Positions 7,767 through 16,191 of a stretch of 64,000 nucleotides of DNA are shown piece after piece (within the stretch, counting starts at the first letter, position 1; each line of letters begins with the position of its first letter). This stretch comes from an uncultured Lachnospiraceae bacterium (lineage in GTDB: Bacteria; Bacillota; Clostridia; Lachnospirales; Lachnospiraceae). A model generated the notes under the pieces. That model was not told the origin of the DNA, ran no database searches, and saw only the letters and a list, made by a program, of their open reading frames with translations. The stretch lies in assembly GCA_947626745.1 (NCBI GenBank), contig CANQTF010000002.1, positions 186,001-250,000 on the forward strand. Reading direction: 5' to 3'. The position numbers were made by a program, and so were the translations under genes.

Positions 7767-9443
7767 TTGAGAAAAAATGAACACGGGAGATCGGCTCCCA
7801 GGCTGAAAGTGATCCCTTTAGGCGGCTTGGAGCAGATCGGGCTTAATATTACTGCCTTTGAGTACGAGGACAGTATTATCGTGGTGGACTGCGGCCTGTC
7901 TTTTCCGGAAGATGAGATGCTGGGAATAGACTTGGTCATTCCGGACATCACTTATCTGAAGGATCATGCGGACAAAGTAAAGGGCTTTGTCATCACGCAC
8001 GGGCACGAGGATCATATCGGCGCGCTGCCGTACGTTTTGAAGGAACTGAACGTGCCGCTCTTTGCGACGCGTCTGACCATGGGGATCATCGAGAACAAGC
8101 TGAGCGAGCATGATCTGCTCGGCACGACGGAAAGAAGCGTCGTCAGCTTCGGCGAGAGCATTACGCTTGGGCAGTTCAAGATCGAATTTATCAGGACAAA
8201 CCACAGCATCGTGGACGCGGCGGCGCTCGCGATCTACTCGCCGGCGGGCGTCGTCATACACACCGGGGACTTTAAGGTGGATTATACGCCGGTGTTCGGT
8301 GACGCCATTGATCTGCAGCGCTTTGCGGAGCTGGGACGCAAGGGCGTCATGGCCCTTATGTGCGACTCCACCAATGCGGAGCGTTTGGGCTTCACGGCCT
8401 CCGAGAAGACAGTGGGAAGGACGTTCGACAGCCTTTTTGCCGAGCACAAGGACACGCGGATCATCATCGCCACGTTCGCGTCGAATGTGGACCGCGTGCA
8501 GCAGATCATCAACTCTGCGTACAAATTCGGCCGCAAGGTAGTGGTGGAAGGCAGGAGCATGGTGAACATCATCGAGACGGCCTCCGCGCTGGAATGTCTG
8601 CACATACCGAAGAATACGCTGATCGATATAGAGCAGCTGAAGGACTACCCGAACGACAAGACGGTCATCATCACCACCGGCAGTCAGGGCGAGAGCATGG
8701 CGGCCCTGAGCCGTATGGCCAGCGATAACCACAAGAAGATATCCATATTGCCGGGCGACACGGTGATCTTCTCTTCTCATCCGATACCGGGCAACGAGAA
8801 GGCGGTCACCAACGTCATAAATGAACTCCAGATGAAGGGCGCGGATGTGATATTCCAAGATGTCCATGTATCCGGGCACGCCTGTCAGGAGGAGATCAAG
8901 CTGATCTACAGTCTGGTGAAGCCGACCTATGCGATACCGATCCACGGTGAGTACAAGCACCGGAAGGCACAGGCCAAGATCGCGGAGGAGCTGGGTATAC
9001 CGAAGGATCATATCTTTATGCTGCAGTCCGGCGATGTGCTGGAGATGAGCCGGAAGAAGGCGGAAGTGACCGGCAAGGTGCCGGTGGGAGCGATCCTTGT
9101 GGACGGCCTCGGCGTCGGGGACGTGGGCAACGTGGTGCTCCGCGACAGGCAGCATCTGGCGGAGGACGGTATCCTGATCGCGGTTCTTGCGCTGGATTCC
9201 TACAGCGACCAACTGGTGTCCGGGCCGGACATCGTCTCGAGAGGCTTCGTCTATGTGAAGGAGTCCGATGAACTGTTGGATGAGGCCAGGCTTTTGGTGA
9301 CGGAGGCGGTGCAGAACTGTCTTGACAGGCGGCAGACCGATTGGGGCAAGCTGAAGGCTACGATCAAGGACGTCCTGAGCGAGTTTGTCTGGAAGAAGAC
9401 AAAGAGGCGGCCCATGATACTGCCGATCATTATGGAAGTGTAG
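7767..9443 (+). CDS. rnj: Ribonuclease J
   Basis: 558-residue metallo-beta-lactamase/beta-CASP ribonuclease with 5'-3' exo- and endonuclease activity in mRNA turnover and rRNA maturation. The zinc motif HGHEDH is at 78-83. VIHTGDFKVD, the beta-CASP segment with GSQGE and PGNEKAV, and SGHA follow, and the C-terminal domain is present in full. The TTG start at 7767 is supported by GGAGG eight bases upstream; no ATG fits. The gene follows the ireB group by 26 bp and precedes a YlbF-like gene, a partner family of RNase Y regulators, suggesting a locus centred on RNA processing. Whether it is the J1 or J2 type cannot be told. Confidence 0.95.
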   Translation: MRKNEHGRSAPRLKVIPLGGLEQIGLNITAFEYEDSIIVVDCGLSFPEDEMLGIDLVIPDITYLKDHADKVKGFVITHGHEDHIGALPYVLKELNVPLFATRLTMGIIENKLSEHDLLGTTERSVVSFGESITLGQFKIEFIRTNHSIVDAAALAIYSPAGVVIHTGDFKVDYTPVFGDAIDLQRFAELGRKGVMALMCDSTNAERLGFTASEKTVGRTFDSLFAEHKDTRIIIATFASNVDRVQQIINSAYKFGRKVVVEGRSMVNIIETASALECLHIPKNTLIDIEQLKDYPNDKTVIITTGSQGESMAALSRMASDNHKKISILPGDTVIFSSHPIPGNEKAVTNVINELQMKGADVIFQDVHVSGHACQEEIKLIYSLVKPTYAIPIHGEYKHRKAQAKIAEELGIPKDHIFMLQSGDVLEMSRKKAEVTGKVPVGAILVDGLGVGDVGNVVLRDRQHLAEDGILIAVLALDSYSDQLVSGPDIVSRGFVYVKESDELLDEARLLVTEAVQNCLDRRQTDWGKLKATIKDVLSEFVWKKTKRRPMILPIIMEV

Positions 9444-9523
9444 CGGCTGCGGCCTGAGGATGCGGCGGGCAAGCTGCCGTTCGGGAGAAAGGCGATATTA
9501 TATACTAAGGGAGGAATGGCGCA

Positions 9524-9856
9524 ATGTCAGACGAACAGATCGAGGAGGCGGCCAAAAAATTTGCCGCCTATATTCAGGAGTCCGATACCTACAAGGAGTA
9601 TCGGCGCCAGCGTGAAAAATTAAAGAAACAGCCGGACTTATACGAGAAGGTGAACGAGTACCGGCAGAGAAATTTTGACCTGCAGAATGAGACGGACAGT
9701 GAGGATCTGTTTGACAGGATGGAAGCGTTTGAGCGGGAATACGCGAAGTTCCGCGAGAATCCGTTGGTGGAGGATTTCCTGCGGGCGGAGCTTGCATTCT
9801 GCAGACTGATGCAGGATATCAATGTGTTGCTTACGGCAGAGATCGACTTTGAATAA
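9524..9856 (+). CDS. YlbF/YmcA family protein
   Basis: 110-residue, highly charged, all-helical protein of the DUF964 family (EEAAKKFAAYIQESDTYKEYR, then FRENPLVEDFLRAELAFCRLMQDIN in the second half). In Bacillus subtilis YlbF, YmcA and YaaT form the Y-complex that modulates RNase Y and affects competence, sporulation and biofilm. Here it follows RNase J by 80 bp. The RBS is AAGGGAGG ahead of the ATG. Which member of the complex it corresponds to cannot be decided. Confidence 0.88.
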   Translation: MSDEQIEEAAKKFAAYIQESDTYKEYRRQREKLKKQPDLYEKVNEYRQRNFDLQNETDSEDLFDRMEAFEREYAKFRENPLVEDFLRAELAFCRLMQDINVLLTAEIDFE

Positions 9857-9876
9857 CGGTCGGATCGGAGAAAATT

Positions 9877-10260
9877 ATGAAACTGAAGTATATTATCGGA
9901 GCGACAGCTCAACTCATCGTCAAAGTGGTTTTGTTCGTGTTTATCATCATGTACATCATCAGGGCGGCGACAGCGGCGTACGATTACGGCTACCGTGTGT
10001 TCACCGAGCCGCCGATGTCTTTCGGCGACGGCAGGATCATCAGCGTCTATGTGGAGGATAACGCCTCGGCGCTGGAGGTTGGCAAGATGCTGCAGGAGAA
10101 AGGGCTGATCCGCGACGGCAGACTTTTTATGATACAGGAATTGCTGTCGGAGCAGCACGACAAGATCCGGCCGGGCGTATATGACCTGAACACGAACATG
10201 ACTGCGCAGGAGATCTTGGAAGTGATCGCGCCGGAGGAAGAGGAAGAGACGGAAGAATAG
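9877..10260 (+). CDS. MltG-like membrane protein without catalytic domain
   Basis: 127 residues: one N-terminal transmembrane segment (about residues 10-33), then a LysM-like region (ISVYVEDNASALEVGKMLQEKGLI) equal to the N-terminal domain of endolytic transglycosylase MltG. It ends with the PGVYDLNTNMTAQEIL segment and an acidic tail. The YceG catalytic domain, about 200 residues with the catalytic glutamate, is missing. There is a clean stop and no downstream remnant, since trmR starts nine bases later. MltG sits in the equivalent operon in other Firmicutes (yrrL). I infer a non-catalytic membrane protein, possibly regulatory or peptidoglycan-binding. Confidence 0.75.
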   Translation: MKLKYIIGATAQLIVKVVLFVFIIMYIIRAATAAYDYGYRVFTEPPMSFGDGRIISVYVEDNASALEVGKMLQEKGLIRDGRLFMIQELLSEQHDKIRPGVYDLNTNMTAQEILEVIAPEEEEETEE

Positions 10261-10269
10261 GAGCGGATT

Positions 10270-10926
10270 TTGATGATAACAGACGAGCGCATGAGCGCGT
10301 TTATCGATTCTCTGGATACCGGCAACACGCCGCTCCTGAATGAAATAGAGCGAGAAGCCAGACAAACCAATGTGCCCATTATCCGAACACAGACGCAGAG
10401 CCTGATCAGGCTGCTGCTTGCCGTCGGCAGACCGACGGCCATTCTGGAGGTCGGATGCGCCATTGGTTTTTCTGCGCTGCTGATGAGCGAATACGCGCCC
10501 GAGGGCTGCCATATTACGACGATCGAGAAGTATGACAAAAGGATCCCGATCGCCAGGGAGAATTTCAAAAGAGCGGGCCGGGAAGACAGGATTACGCTTC
10601 TCGAGGGAGATGCCGCCGATATCCTGCGGGATATGGACGGTGCTTTTGATTTTATCTTCATGGACGCGGCGAAGGGACAGTACATTCACTTTCTGCCGGA
10701 CGTGCTGCGGCTGCTCTCCACAGGCGGCATACTCCTGTCGGACAATGTGCTGCAGGACGGCGATATACTGGAATCCCGCTTTGCGGTGACCAGACGGAAC
10801 CGCACCATACACGGCCGCATGCGGGAATATCTGTACGCATTAAAGCATGACCCCGCGCTGGAGACGGTGATCCTGCCGGTGGGAGACGGTGTGACGATAA
10901 GCGTAAAAAAGGACGGAAAGCTATGA
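10270..10926 (+). CDS. trmR: tRNA 5-hydroxyuridine methyltransferase (TrmR)
   Basis: 218-residue class I SAM methyltransferase of the catechol-O-methyltransferase-like family. ILEVGCAIGFSALLM (about residues 57-71) is the SAM loop, and DFIFMDAAKGQY (about 127-138) carries the metal/substrate acids. In B. subtilis YrrM, now TrmR, methylates ho5U34 of tRNA to mo5U. The gene order mltG-trmR-U32 protein is the same as yrrL-yrrM-yrrN/O there, so the specific function is well supported by context. Its stop overlaps the next start as ATGA. Confidence 0.88.
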   Translation: MMITDERMSAFIDSLDTGNTPLLNEIEREARQTNVPIIRTQTQSLIRLLLAVGRPTAILEVGCAIGFSALLMSEYAPEGCHITTIEKYDKRIPIARENFKRAGREDRITLLEGDAADILRDMDGAFDFIFMDAAKGQYIHFLPDVLRLLSTGGILLSDNVLQDGDILESRFAVTRRNRTIHGRMREYLYALKHDPALETVILPVGDGVTISVKKDGKL

Positions 10927-12164
10927 AAAGACCGGAGTTGCTCGTTCCGGCGAGCAGTTTGGAAGTGCTGAAGACCGCCGTGATGTTCGGAGCGGACGCA
11001 GTCTATATAGGCGGCGAGGCCTATGGCCTTCGCGCCAAGGCCAAAAACTTTACGGCGGAGGAGATGGCGGAGGGGATCGCTTTCGCACATGCGCATGGCG
11101 TGCGCGTACATGTGACGGCCAACATTCTGGCTCACAACGACGACTTTGCAGGGGCGGAGCGCTACTTCGGCGAGCTGAAGGAATGTAAGCCGGATGCGCT
11201 CATCATTGCCGACCCGGGCATGTTTATGCTGGCGAGGAAGCTCTGCCCCGAGATCGACATACACATCTCCACACAGGCAAACAATACCAACTATATGACC
11301 TATCGTTTCTGGCATGAGCAGGGCGCGAAGCGGGTCGTGTCCGCCAGAGAACTGTCTCTTGCGGAGATCCGGCAGATCAGGGAGCGGATCCCTGCGTCGC
11401 TGGAGATCGAGAGCTTTGTGCATGGCGCCATGTGCATCTCCTATTCCGGCAGGTGTCTGCTCAGCAGTTATTTCACGGGGCGCGACGCCAATCGGGGCGC
11501 GTGTACGCATCCCTGCAGATGGAAATATGCGGTGGTGGAGGAGAAACGTCCGGGCGAGTATCTTCCCGTCTACGAGAACGAGCGTGGGACCTATATCTTT
11601 AATTCCAAAGATCTGTGCATGATAGGACACATTCCGGAGATGATCGAGGCGGGGATCGACAGCTTCAAGATCGAAGGGCGCATGAAGGCGGCCCTCTATG
11701 TGGCGACGGTGGCGCGCACCTACCGCAGGGCGATCGACGACTGTCTGGAATCGCCGGAGAGATACCGCGCCAACATGGATCGATACATGGAGGAGATCGG
11801 GAAGTGTACACACCGCCCGTTCACCACGGGCTTCTACTTCGGCAGGGCCGATGAGAACGCACAGGTCTATGACAACAGCACCTATGTGAACGAATCCGTG
11901 TATCTGGGCACGGTGGGACGGATCGTGCAGAGGAACGGCAGACAGTGTACCCGCATAGAACAGCGCAACAAGTTTTGCGTGGGCGATGAGATCGAAATCA
12001 TGAAGCCGAACGGCGAGGACGTGCCGGTGAAGGTGGAGGCCATGTACGACGAACAGGGGCAGCCTGTGGAATCCTGCCCGCATGCCGGACAGATCATAGA
12101 TGTGTGCCTGTCCGCAGCGCCGGAAGTATATGATATCCTGCGCACGGGTACGCGGGAGGCATAA
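10923..12164 (+). CDS. trhP: U32 family protein, tRNA uridine hydroxylation (TrhP-like)
   Basis: 413 residues of the peptidase U32 family. The family cysteines are present: GRCLLS (about residue 176), GACTHPC (about 193) and the SKDLC segment, followed by IDSFKIEGRMK. U32 proteins TrhP in E. coli and B. subtilis (YrrN/YrrO) hydroxylate U34 of tRNA using prephenate, producing the substrate of TrmR. The four-base overlap with trmR strongly suggests the two act in sequence. Bacillus has two tandem copies, here there is one. True peptidase activity is not supported. A C-terminal beta-barrel extension (last ~80 residues) is present. Confidence 0.82.
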   Translation: MKRPELLVPASSLEVLKTAVMFGADAVYIGGEAYGLRAKAKNFTAEEMAEGIAFAHAHGVRVHVTANILAHNDDFAGAERYFGELKECKPDALIIADPGMFMLARKLCPEIDIHISTQANNTNYMTYRFWHEQGAKRVVSARELSLAEIRQIRERIPASLEIESFVHGAMCISYSGRCLLSSYFTGRDANRGACTHPCRWKYAVVEEKRPGEYLPVYENERGTYIFNSKDLCMIGHIPEMIEAGIDSFKIEGRMKAALYVATVARTYRRAIDDCLESPERYRANMDRYMEEIGKCTHRPFTTGFYFGRADENAQVYDNSTYVNESVYLGTVGRIVQRNGRQCTRIEQRNKFCVGDEIEIMKPNGEDVPVKVEAMYDEQGQPVESCPHAGQIIDVCLSAAPEVYDILRTGTREA

Positions 12165-12189
12165 ATTTAAAAAAATTTATCTCCGCCTC

Positions 12190-12218
12190 TTGCATTTTTG
12201 AAAAAAGTAAGGTATCTT
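12190..12218 (+). promoter_or_regulatory. Sigma-A promoter of glnA
   Basis: TTGCAT at 12190-12195, a 17-base spacer, and TATCTT at 12213-12218. Transcription would begin near 12225, giving a ~110-nt leader that contains the attenuator described next. Confidence 0.5.
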
Positions 12219-12242
12219 AGAAAAAGGGATAAAGACAGACAT

Positions 12243-12296
12243 AACGGTATCTTGAACAAAGGTGTTCCAAAAGGCTTATTTTTGGAACATTTTTTT
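12243..12296 (+). promoter_or_regulatory. glnA leader attenuator (terminator with competing hairpin)
   Basis: TGTTCCAAAA (12263-12272) pairs with TTTTTGGAACA (12279-12289) and is followed by seven T, a complete intrinsic terminator about 40 bp before glnA. The same 5' arm can instead pair upstream: GAAC (12254-12257) with GTTC (12264-12267), enclosing the hexaloop AAAGGT. The two structures exclude each other. A hexaloop with A at position 1 and G at position 4 is the recognition feature of ANTAR antiterminator proteins. A second, weaker loop of the same type (AACGGT, 12243-12248) lies just upstream with an interrupted stem. Confidence 0.6.
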
Positions 12297-12335
12297 ATGT
12301 CGGCCCCAAAGAGGAGAGGAAAGGAAGATGAAAAA

Positions 12336-14447
12336 ATGAGTGAAGTTTTCAATGTGGAAGAAATCTTCGGACAGAACGTGTTTACGCTTGGCAAGATGAA
12401 AGAGCGTCTGCCGAAGAACGTGTACAAAGAAGTAGTCAGGGTCATGGATCAGGGCGGAGAGCTCTCCATGGAGGCGGCGAATGTTGTCGCTATGGCGATG
12501 AAAGAGTGGGCGGTCGAAAACGGAGCGACACATTACACCCACTGGTTTCAGCCTCTTACGGGCATCACGGCGGAGAAGCATGATTCGTTCGTTGCACATC
12601 CCGACGAGATGGGTAAGATGCTCACGGAGTTTTCCGGCAAGGAACTGATCAAGGGCGAGCCGGACGCGTCTTCTTTCCCCTCGGGCGGCCTTCGCGCTAC
12701 CTTCGAGGCGAGAGGCTATACGGCTTGGGATATCACATCGCCCGCTTTCTTAAAAGAATCCGGCTGCGGCGTGACCCTTTGCATTCCCACCGCATTCTGC
12801 TCCTACACGGGCGAGGCGCTGGATAAGAAGACACCGCTCCTGCGTTCCATGGAAGCGCTGAGCGAACAGGCGCTCCGTATCGTAAGACTGTTCGGCAATA
12901 CCGAGGCGACCAAGGTGACCGCTTCCGTCGGCCCTGAGCAGGAATACTTCTTGGTAGACGAGAAGCTGTACCGCCAGAGGACCGACCTGATGTTTGCGGG
13001 CCGCACACTGTTCGGTGCGCCTGCACCGAAAGGGCAGGAGATGGAGGATCACTATTTCGGCGTTATCAGAGAGCGTGTCGGCGCTTATATGAAGGATCTG
13101 AACGAAGAGCTGTGGAAACTGGGCGTCACCGCCAAGACGCAGCACAATGAGGTGGCTCCCGCACAGCACGAGCTGGCGCCGATCTATGAGACGGCGAATA
13201 TTGCCGTAGACCACAACCAGCTTGTCATGGAGGCGATGAAGAGAGTTGCCGTACATCACGGCATGAGATGTCTGCTGCATGAGAAGCCTTATGCGGGCGT
13301 CAACGGTTCCGGTAAGCATAACAACTGGTCTATCACGACGGACAACGGTGTGAACCTGCTCGATCCCGGCGATACGCCGAACGAGAACATTCAGTTCCTG
13401 CTGGTTCTGGCGTGTATCCTGAAAGCGGTAGACACCCATGCGGATCTGCTCCGCCAGTCCGCTTCCGATGTGGGCAACGACCACAGACTCGGTGCAAACG
13501 AGGCGCCGCCGGCTATCATCTCCGTATTCCTCGGCGAACAGCTTGAAGATGTGGTGAGACAGCTCATTGAGACGGGTGCGGCGACCAGCGTAAAGGAAGG
13601 CGGCAAACTCTTGACAGGCGTTAAGACGCTGCCTGATTTTCAGAAGGATGCGACCGACAGAAACAGGACTTCACCGTTTGCGTTCACGGGAAATAAATTC
13701 GAGTTCCGTATGGTGGGCAGCGCGGATTCTATCGCAAGCCCGAACACGACGCTGAATGCGATCGTCGCGGAAGCGTTCTGCGAGGCGGCGGATCGGTTGG
13801 AGAAGGCGGAAGATGTAGATCTCGCCGTACACGATCTGATCAAAGAATACCTGACCGAGCACCAGAGGATCATCTTCAACGGCGACGGCTATTCCGATGA
13901 GTGGCTGGCAGAGGCTGAAAAGAGAGGGCTGCCGAACATCAAATCCATGATCGAGGCGGCAAGCACGATCACGACGGATAAGGCCGTAAAGCTGTTCGAG
14001 AGATTCGGCATCTTTACAAAGGTCGAGTTGGAGTCCCGCGAGGAGATCATCTACGAGACTTATGCAAAGACGATCAATATCGAGGCGCTTGCGATGATCG
14101 ATATGGCGGGCAAACAGATCATTCCCGCAGTAGTAAAATACTCCAAGGCGCTGGCGGATACCGTCAATACCGTGAAGGCGGCCGGCGCCGATACTTCGGT
14201 GCAGACGGCGCTTTTGAAGGAAGTGAGCGAGAACCTTGCGGCGATGCAGACGGCCCTTGCCAAGCTGAAGAAGGTAGAGGCAGATGCTTCCGCGATAGAA
14301 GATGTGAAGGCACAGGCTTTCTTCTACAAGGATACGGTCAAGGCCGCTATGGATGAGCTGCGCACGCCGGCCGACAGGCTTGAAATGATCGTCGATAAGG
14401 ACATCTGGCCGATCCCGACCTACGGCGAGCTGATGTTTGAGATCTGA
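12336..14447 (+). CDS. glnA: Glutamine synthetase type III
   Basis: Makes glutamine from glutamate, ammonia and ATP; the large GSIII class (GlnN) typical of Clostridia and Bacteroidetes. From ATG 12336 (GGAGAGGAAAGGAAG just upstream) the protein is 703 residues, the usual GSIII length versus ~450 for GSI. Signatures include [20 protein letters not shown], the glutamate-binding region with [24 protein letters not shown], and the ATP-site [11 protein letters not shown]. The open frame extends to 12198 through the leader terminator, so that longer reading is rejected. A 3-codon mini-ORF (ATG AAA AAA TGA at 12328) overlaps the true start. Expression is probably controlled by the leader attenuator. 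Confidence 0.95.
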   Translation: MSEVFNVEEIFGQNVFTLGKMKERLPKNVYKEVVRVMDQGGELSMEAANVVAMAMKEWAVENGATHYTHWFQPLTGITAEKHDSFVAHPDEMGKMLTEFSGKELIKGEPDASSFPSGGLRATFEARGYTAWDITSPAFLKESGCGVTLCIPTAFCSYTGEALDKKTPLLRSMEALSEQALRIVRLFGNTEATKVTASVGPEQEYFLVDEKLYRQRTDLMFAGRTLFGAPAPKGQEMEDHYFGVIRERVGAYMKDLNEELWKLGVTAKTQHNEVAPAQHELAPIYETANIAVDHNQLVMEAMKRVAVHHGMRCLLHEKPYAGVNGSGKHNNWSITTDNGVNLLDPGDTPNENIQFLLVLACILKAVDTHADLLRQSASDVGNDHRLGANEAPPAIISVFLGEQLEDVVRQLIETGAATSVKEGGKLLTGVKTLPDFQKDATDRNRTSPFAFTGNKFEFRMVGSADSIASPNTTLNAIVAEAFCEAADRLEKAEDVDLAVHDLIKEYLTEHQRIIFNGDGYSDEWLAEAEKRGLPNIKSMIEAASTITTDKAVKLFERFGIFTKVELESREEIIYETYAKTINIEALAMIDMAGKQIIPAVVKYSKALADTVNTVKAAGADTSVQTALLKEVSENLAAMQTALAKLKKVEADASAIEDVKAQAFFYKDTVKAAMDELRTPADRLEMIVDKDIWPIPTYGELMFEI

Positions 14448-14473
14448 TACGGTCTGAGCAAAAGATAAAATGA

Positions 14474-14518
14474 CCCTCCGTGCGGCTGCGGTTTATCCGC
14501 AGCGCAGGGAGGGCTTTT
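14474..14518. terminator. Bidirectional terminator between glnA and lipoprotein gene
   Basis: CCCTCC at 14474-14479 pairs with GGAGGG at 14508-14513 and the inner GCGGCTGCGG arm pairs with CCGCAGCGC, giving a long stem; CTTTTAT follows on + and a T-rich tract (ATTTTAT) follows on -. Confidence 0.8.
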
Positions 14519-14531
14519 ATGTCTTACGGCG

Positions 14532-15083
14532 TTATTGATAGATTTCGATGATGACTTTTTCGGCGGCAAATTCTTCTCCGTCGAAATATCCTTCTGCTTC
14601 CAGTCCGCTGCCTACCGCAAGATCGGAGAAAGCGGCCTCGGACGTCTCAATGCCGGCGCCGCCGCCCTGTATCTTCCAGAGCTCAAACACCGTGGAATCC
14701 GTACACCGGATCGTCACCAGCTCTTCGTCGGGGCTGCCCGCCTCCGGCATCTTGACATAGCCCTCCTCATCTATCAGTGTGCGGCTGATGACAAAATTGT
14801 CTGTGTCGATGCTTCGCACTTTGCCGCCGATGATCTCTGCAGCCGCTCCGCTGTCAGCGGGAGTGTTTTCCGTGTCGGTTTGAGAACTGCCGGTGTCTGC
14901 GGTGTCCGCGTCCTGATCTGGGCTGTTCTCTGTGCCGGGCGTTTGCGCGTCTGCGCCTAATGCCAATGTCTTTACGGGGGTGACGGCGTCCGCCTCGCTG
15001 TCCTGCGTGTCGGCGCAGCCTGTCACGGACAGCGCCCAGACGATACCGATCCCCGCCAGCAATACCTGTTTTTTTGTGATCAT
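14532..15083 (-). CDS. Putative lipoprotein of unknown function
   Basis: 183 residues from the ATG at 15083, chosen because GTGAGGTG lies seven bases upstream. The signal sequence MITKKQVLLAGIGIVWALS ends in the lipobox VTGC, so Cys23 should be lipidated and the protein anchored on the outer face of the membrane. Residues about 25-85 are a low-complexity Asp/Thr/Gly/Ala-rich linker. The C-terminal ~95 residues form a compact beta-rich domain (GGKVRSIDTDNFVISR ... GLEAEGYFDGEEFAAEKVIIE) that looks like a small OB-like or DUF5666-type barrel. That likeness is only by eye and no function can be given. The linker is probably strain-variable. Confidence 0.75.
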   Translation of the reverse strand: MITKKQVLLAGIGIVWALSVTGCADTQDSEADAVTPVKTLALGADAQTPGTENSPDQDADTADTGSSQTDTENTPADSGAAAEIIGGKVRSIDTDNFVISRTLIDEEGYVKMPEAGSPDEELVTIRCTDSTVFELWKIQGGGAGIETSEAAFSDLAVGSGLEAEGYFDGEEFAAEKVIIEIYQ

Positions 15084-15231
15084 TTTTCTGCACCTCACTT
15101 TCAGGGTTGTGCAATCGTGTGATCATGAGCCGGTTTACAGGTATTATTGTAGCAGTCGGTTCTCTAAACTGTCTCTAAGGCATCGTTTTGCTCTTTCTGA
15201 AAATTTTTTGCGGGAATAGTGAAAATAAGAC

Positions 15232-15260
15232 TTGCAAATGCACATAATATATTGTATAAT
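15232..15260 (+). promoter_or_regulatory. Sigma-A promoter of tRNA-Gln
   Basis: TTGCAA at 15232-15237, 17-base spacer, perfect TATAAT at 15255-15260, placed 18 bp before the tRNA. Confidence 0.8.
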
Positions 15261-15278
15261 TCCAAAATGTAATGTTAA

Positions 15279-15350
15279 TGGGCTATCGCCAAACGGTAAG
15301 GCAACGGACTCTGACTCCGTCATTTCAAGGTTCGAATCCTTGTAGCCCAG
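15279..15350 (+). tRNA. tRNA-Gln (anticodon CTG)
   Basis: A 72-nt cloverleaf: acceptor TGGGCTA pairs with TAGCCCA; D-arm with GGTAAGGC; anticodon stem ACGGA/TCCGT encloses loop CTCTGAC, reading anticodon CTG for codon CAG; T-arm AAGG-TTCGAAT-CCTT. The discriminator is G and no CCA is encoded. It has its own promoter and terminator, so it is a single-gene unit. Confidence 0.96.
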
Positions 15351-15357
15351 CTTACAG

Positions 15358-15388
15358 GACTCAGTTGAGAGATCAGCTGAGTCTTTTT
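15358..15388 (+). terminator. Terminator of tRNA-Gln
   Basis: GACTCAG (15358-15364) pairs with CTGAGTC (15377-15383) and TTTTT follows immediately. Confidence 0.85.
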
Positions 15389-15471
15389 ACGCGGGCAATG
15401 AGCCGGGCAAATGCCGCGATAACGAGCGAAGCGTGTTTCGGCTCGTTTGAGAGAAGAAAGAGGACGAGGCT

Positions 15472-16191
15472 ATGTATACGTTTGACAGCAGGGTGCGCTA
15501 CAGCGAGGTGGGCGTGGACGGCAATCTCACGATCGAGGCGCTGATCGACTATTTTCAGGACTGCTCCACGTTTCACTCGGAGGATATCGGGATCGGCGTG
15601 GATTATCTCAAAGAATTTCACTTGGTATGGATGCTGTCGTCATGGCAGATCTGCGTGAACCGCTATCCGCGTCTGTGCGAGCGGATCGTGATCGGCACAG
15701 CCCCCTATGAGTTCAGGGGCTTTATCGGCTGCCGTAACTTTGAGATGAAGACGGCGGAAGGGGAAGTCTTAGCGTATGCCAATTCTATCTGGAGCCTGAT
15801 GGATATACAGAAAATGGCGCCCGCGAAGCCAAGTGAAAAGATGCTTCGGGGTTACGTGCTGGAAGAGAAGTATCCGATGGAGTATGCGCCGCGCAAGATC
15901 GCTGTGCCGGAGGGCGGCAGAGCGCTGGAGACTTTTACGGTCAAGCAGCATCATCTGGATACCAACAATCATGTGAACAACGGCCAGTATGTGCGTATGG
16001 CTATGGACTGTATCCCGAAGGATTTTCATATCAGCCAGCTCCGCGTGGAGTATAAGAGTCAGGCGAAGCTGCACGATGTGATCTGTCCGGTTGTGGCAAA
16101 GAGCGCGGACGGCGGACAGTATACGGTGTCGCTGAACAATGAAGAGGGCAAGCCTTACAGCATTGTGGAGATGACCGGAGGTGCGGCATGA
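15472..16191 (+). CDS. Acyl-ACP thioesterase
   Basis: 239 residues with two hot-dog folds in tandem, as in the plant FatA/FatB and bacterial acyl-ACP thioesterases. The first half has SRVRYSEVGVDGNLTIEALIDYFQDCS. The second carries the catalytic segment HHLDTNNHVNNGQYVRMA (about residues 162-180; the Asn and His of DTNNHVNN are the active-site positions). It releases free fatty acids from acyl-ACP in the cytoplasm. The RBS is GAGGACGAGG region before the ATG. The stop codon overlaps the next start (ATGA), coupling it to the S1-domain protein, a pairing with no obvious metabolic logic. Confidence 0.88.
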   Translation: MYTFDSRVRYSEVGVDGNLTIEALIDYFQDCSTFHSEDIGIGVDYLKEFHLVWMLSSWQICVNRYPRLCERIVIGTAPYEFRGFIGCRNFEMKTAEGEVLAYANSIWSLMDIQKMAPAKPSEKMLRGYVLEEKYPMEYAPRKIAVPEGGRALETFTVKQHHLDTNNHVNNGQYVRMAMDCIPKDFHISQLRVEYKSQAKLHDVICPVVAKSADGGQYTVSLNNEEGKPYSIVEMTGGAA

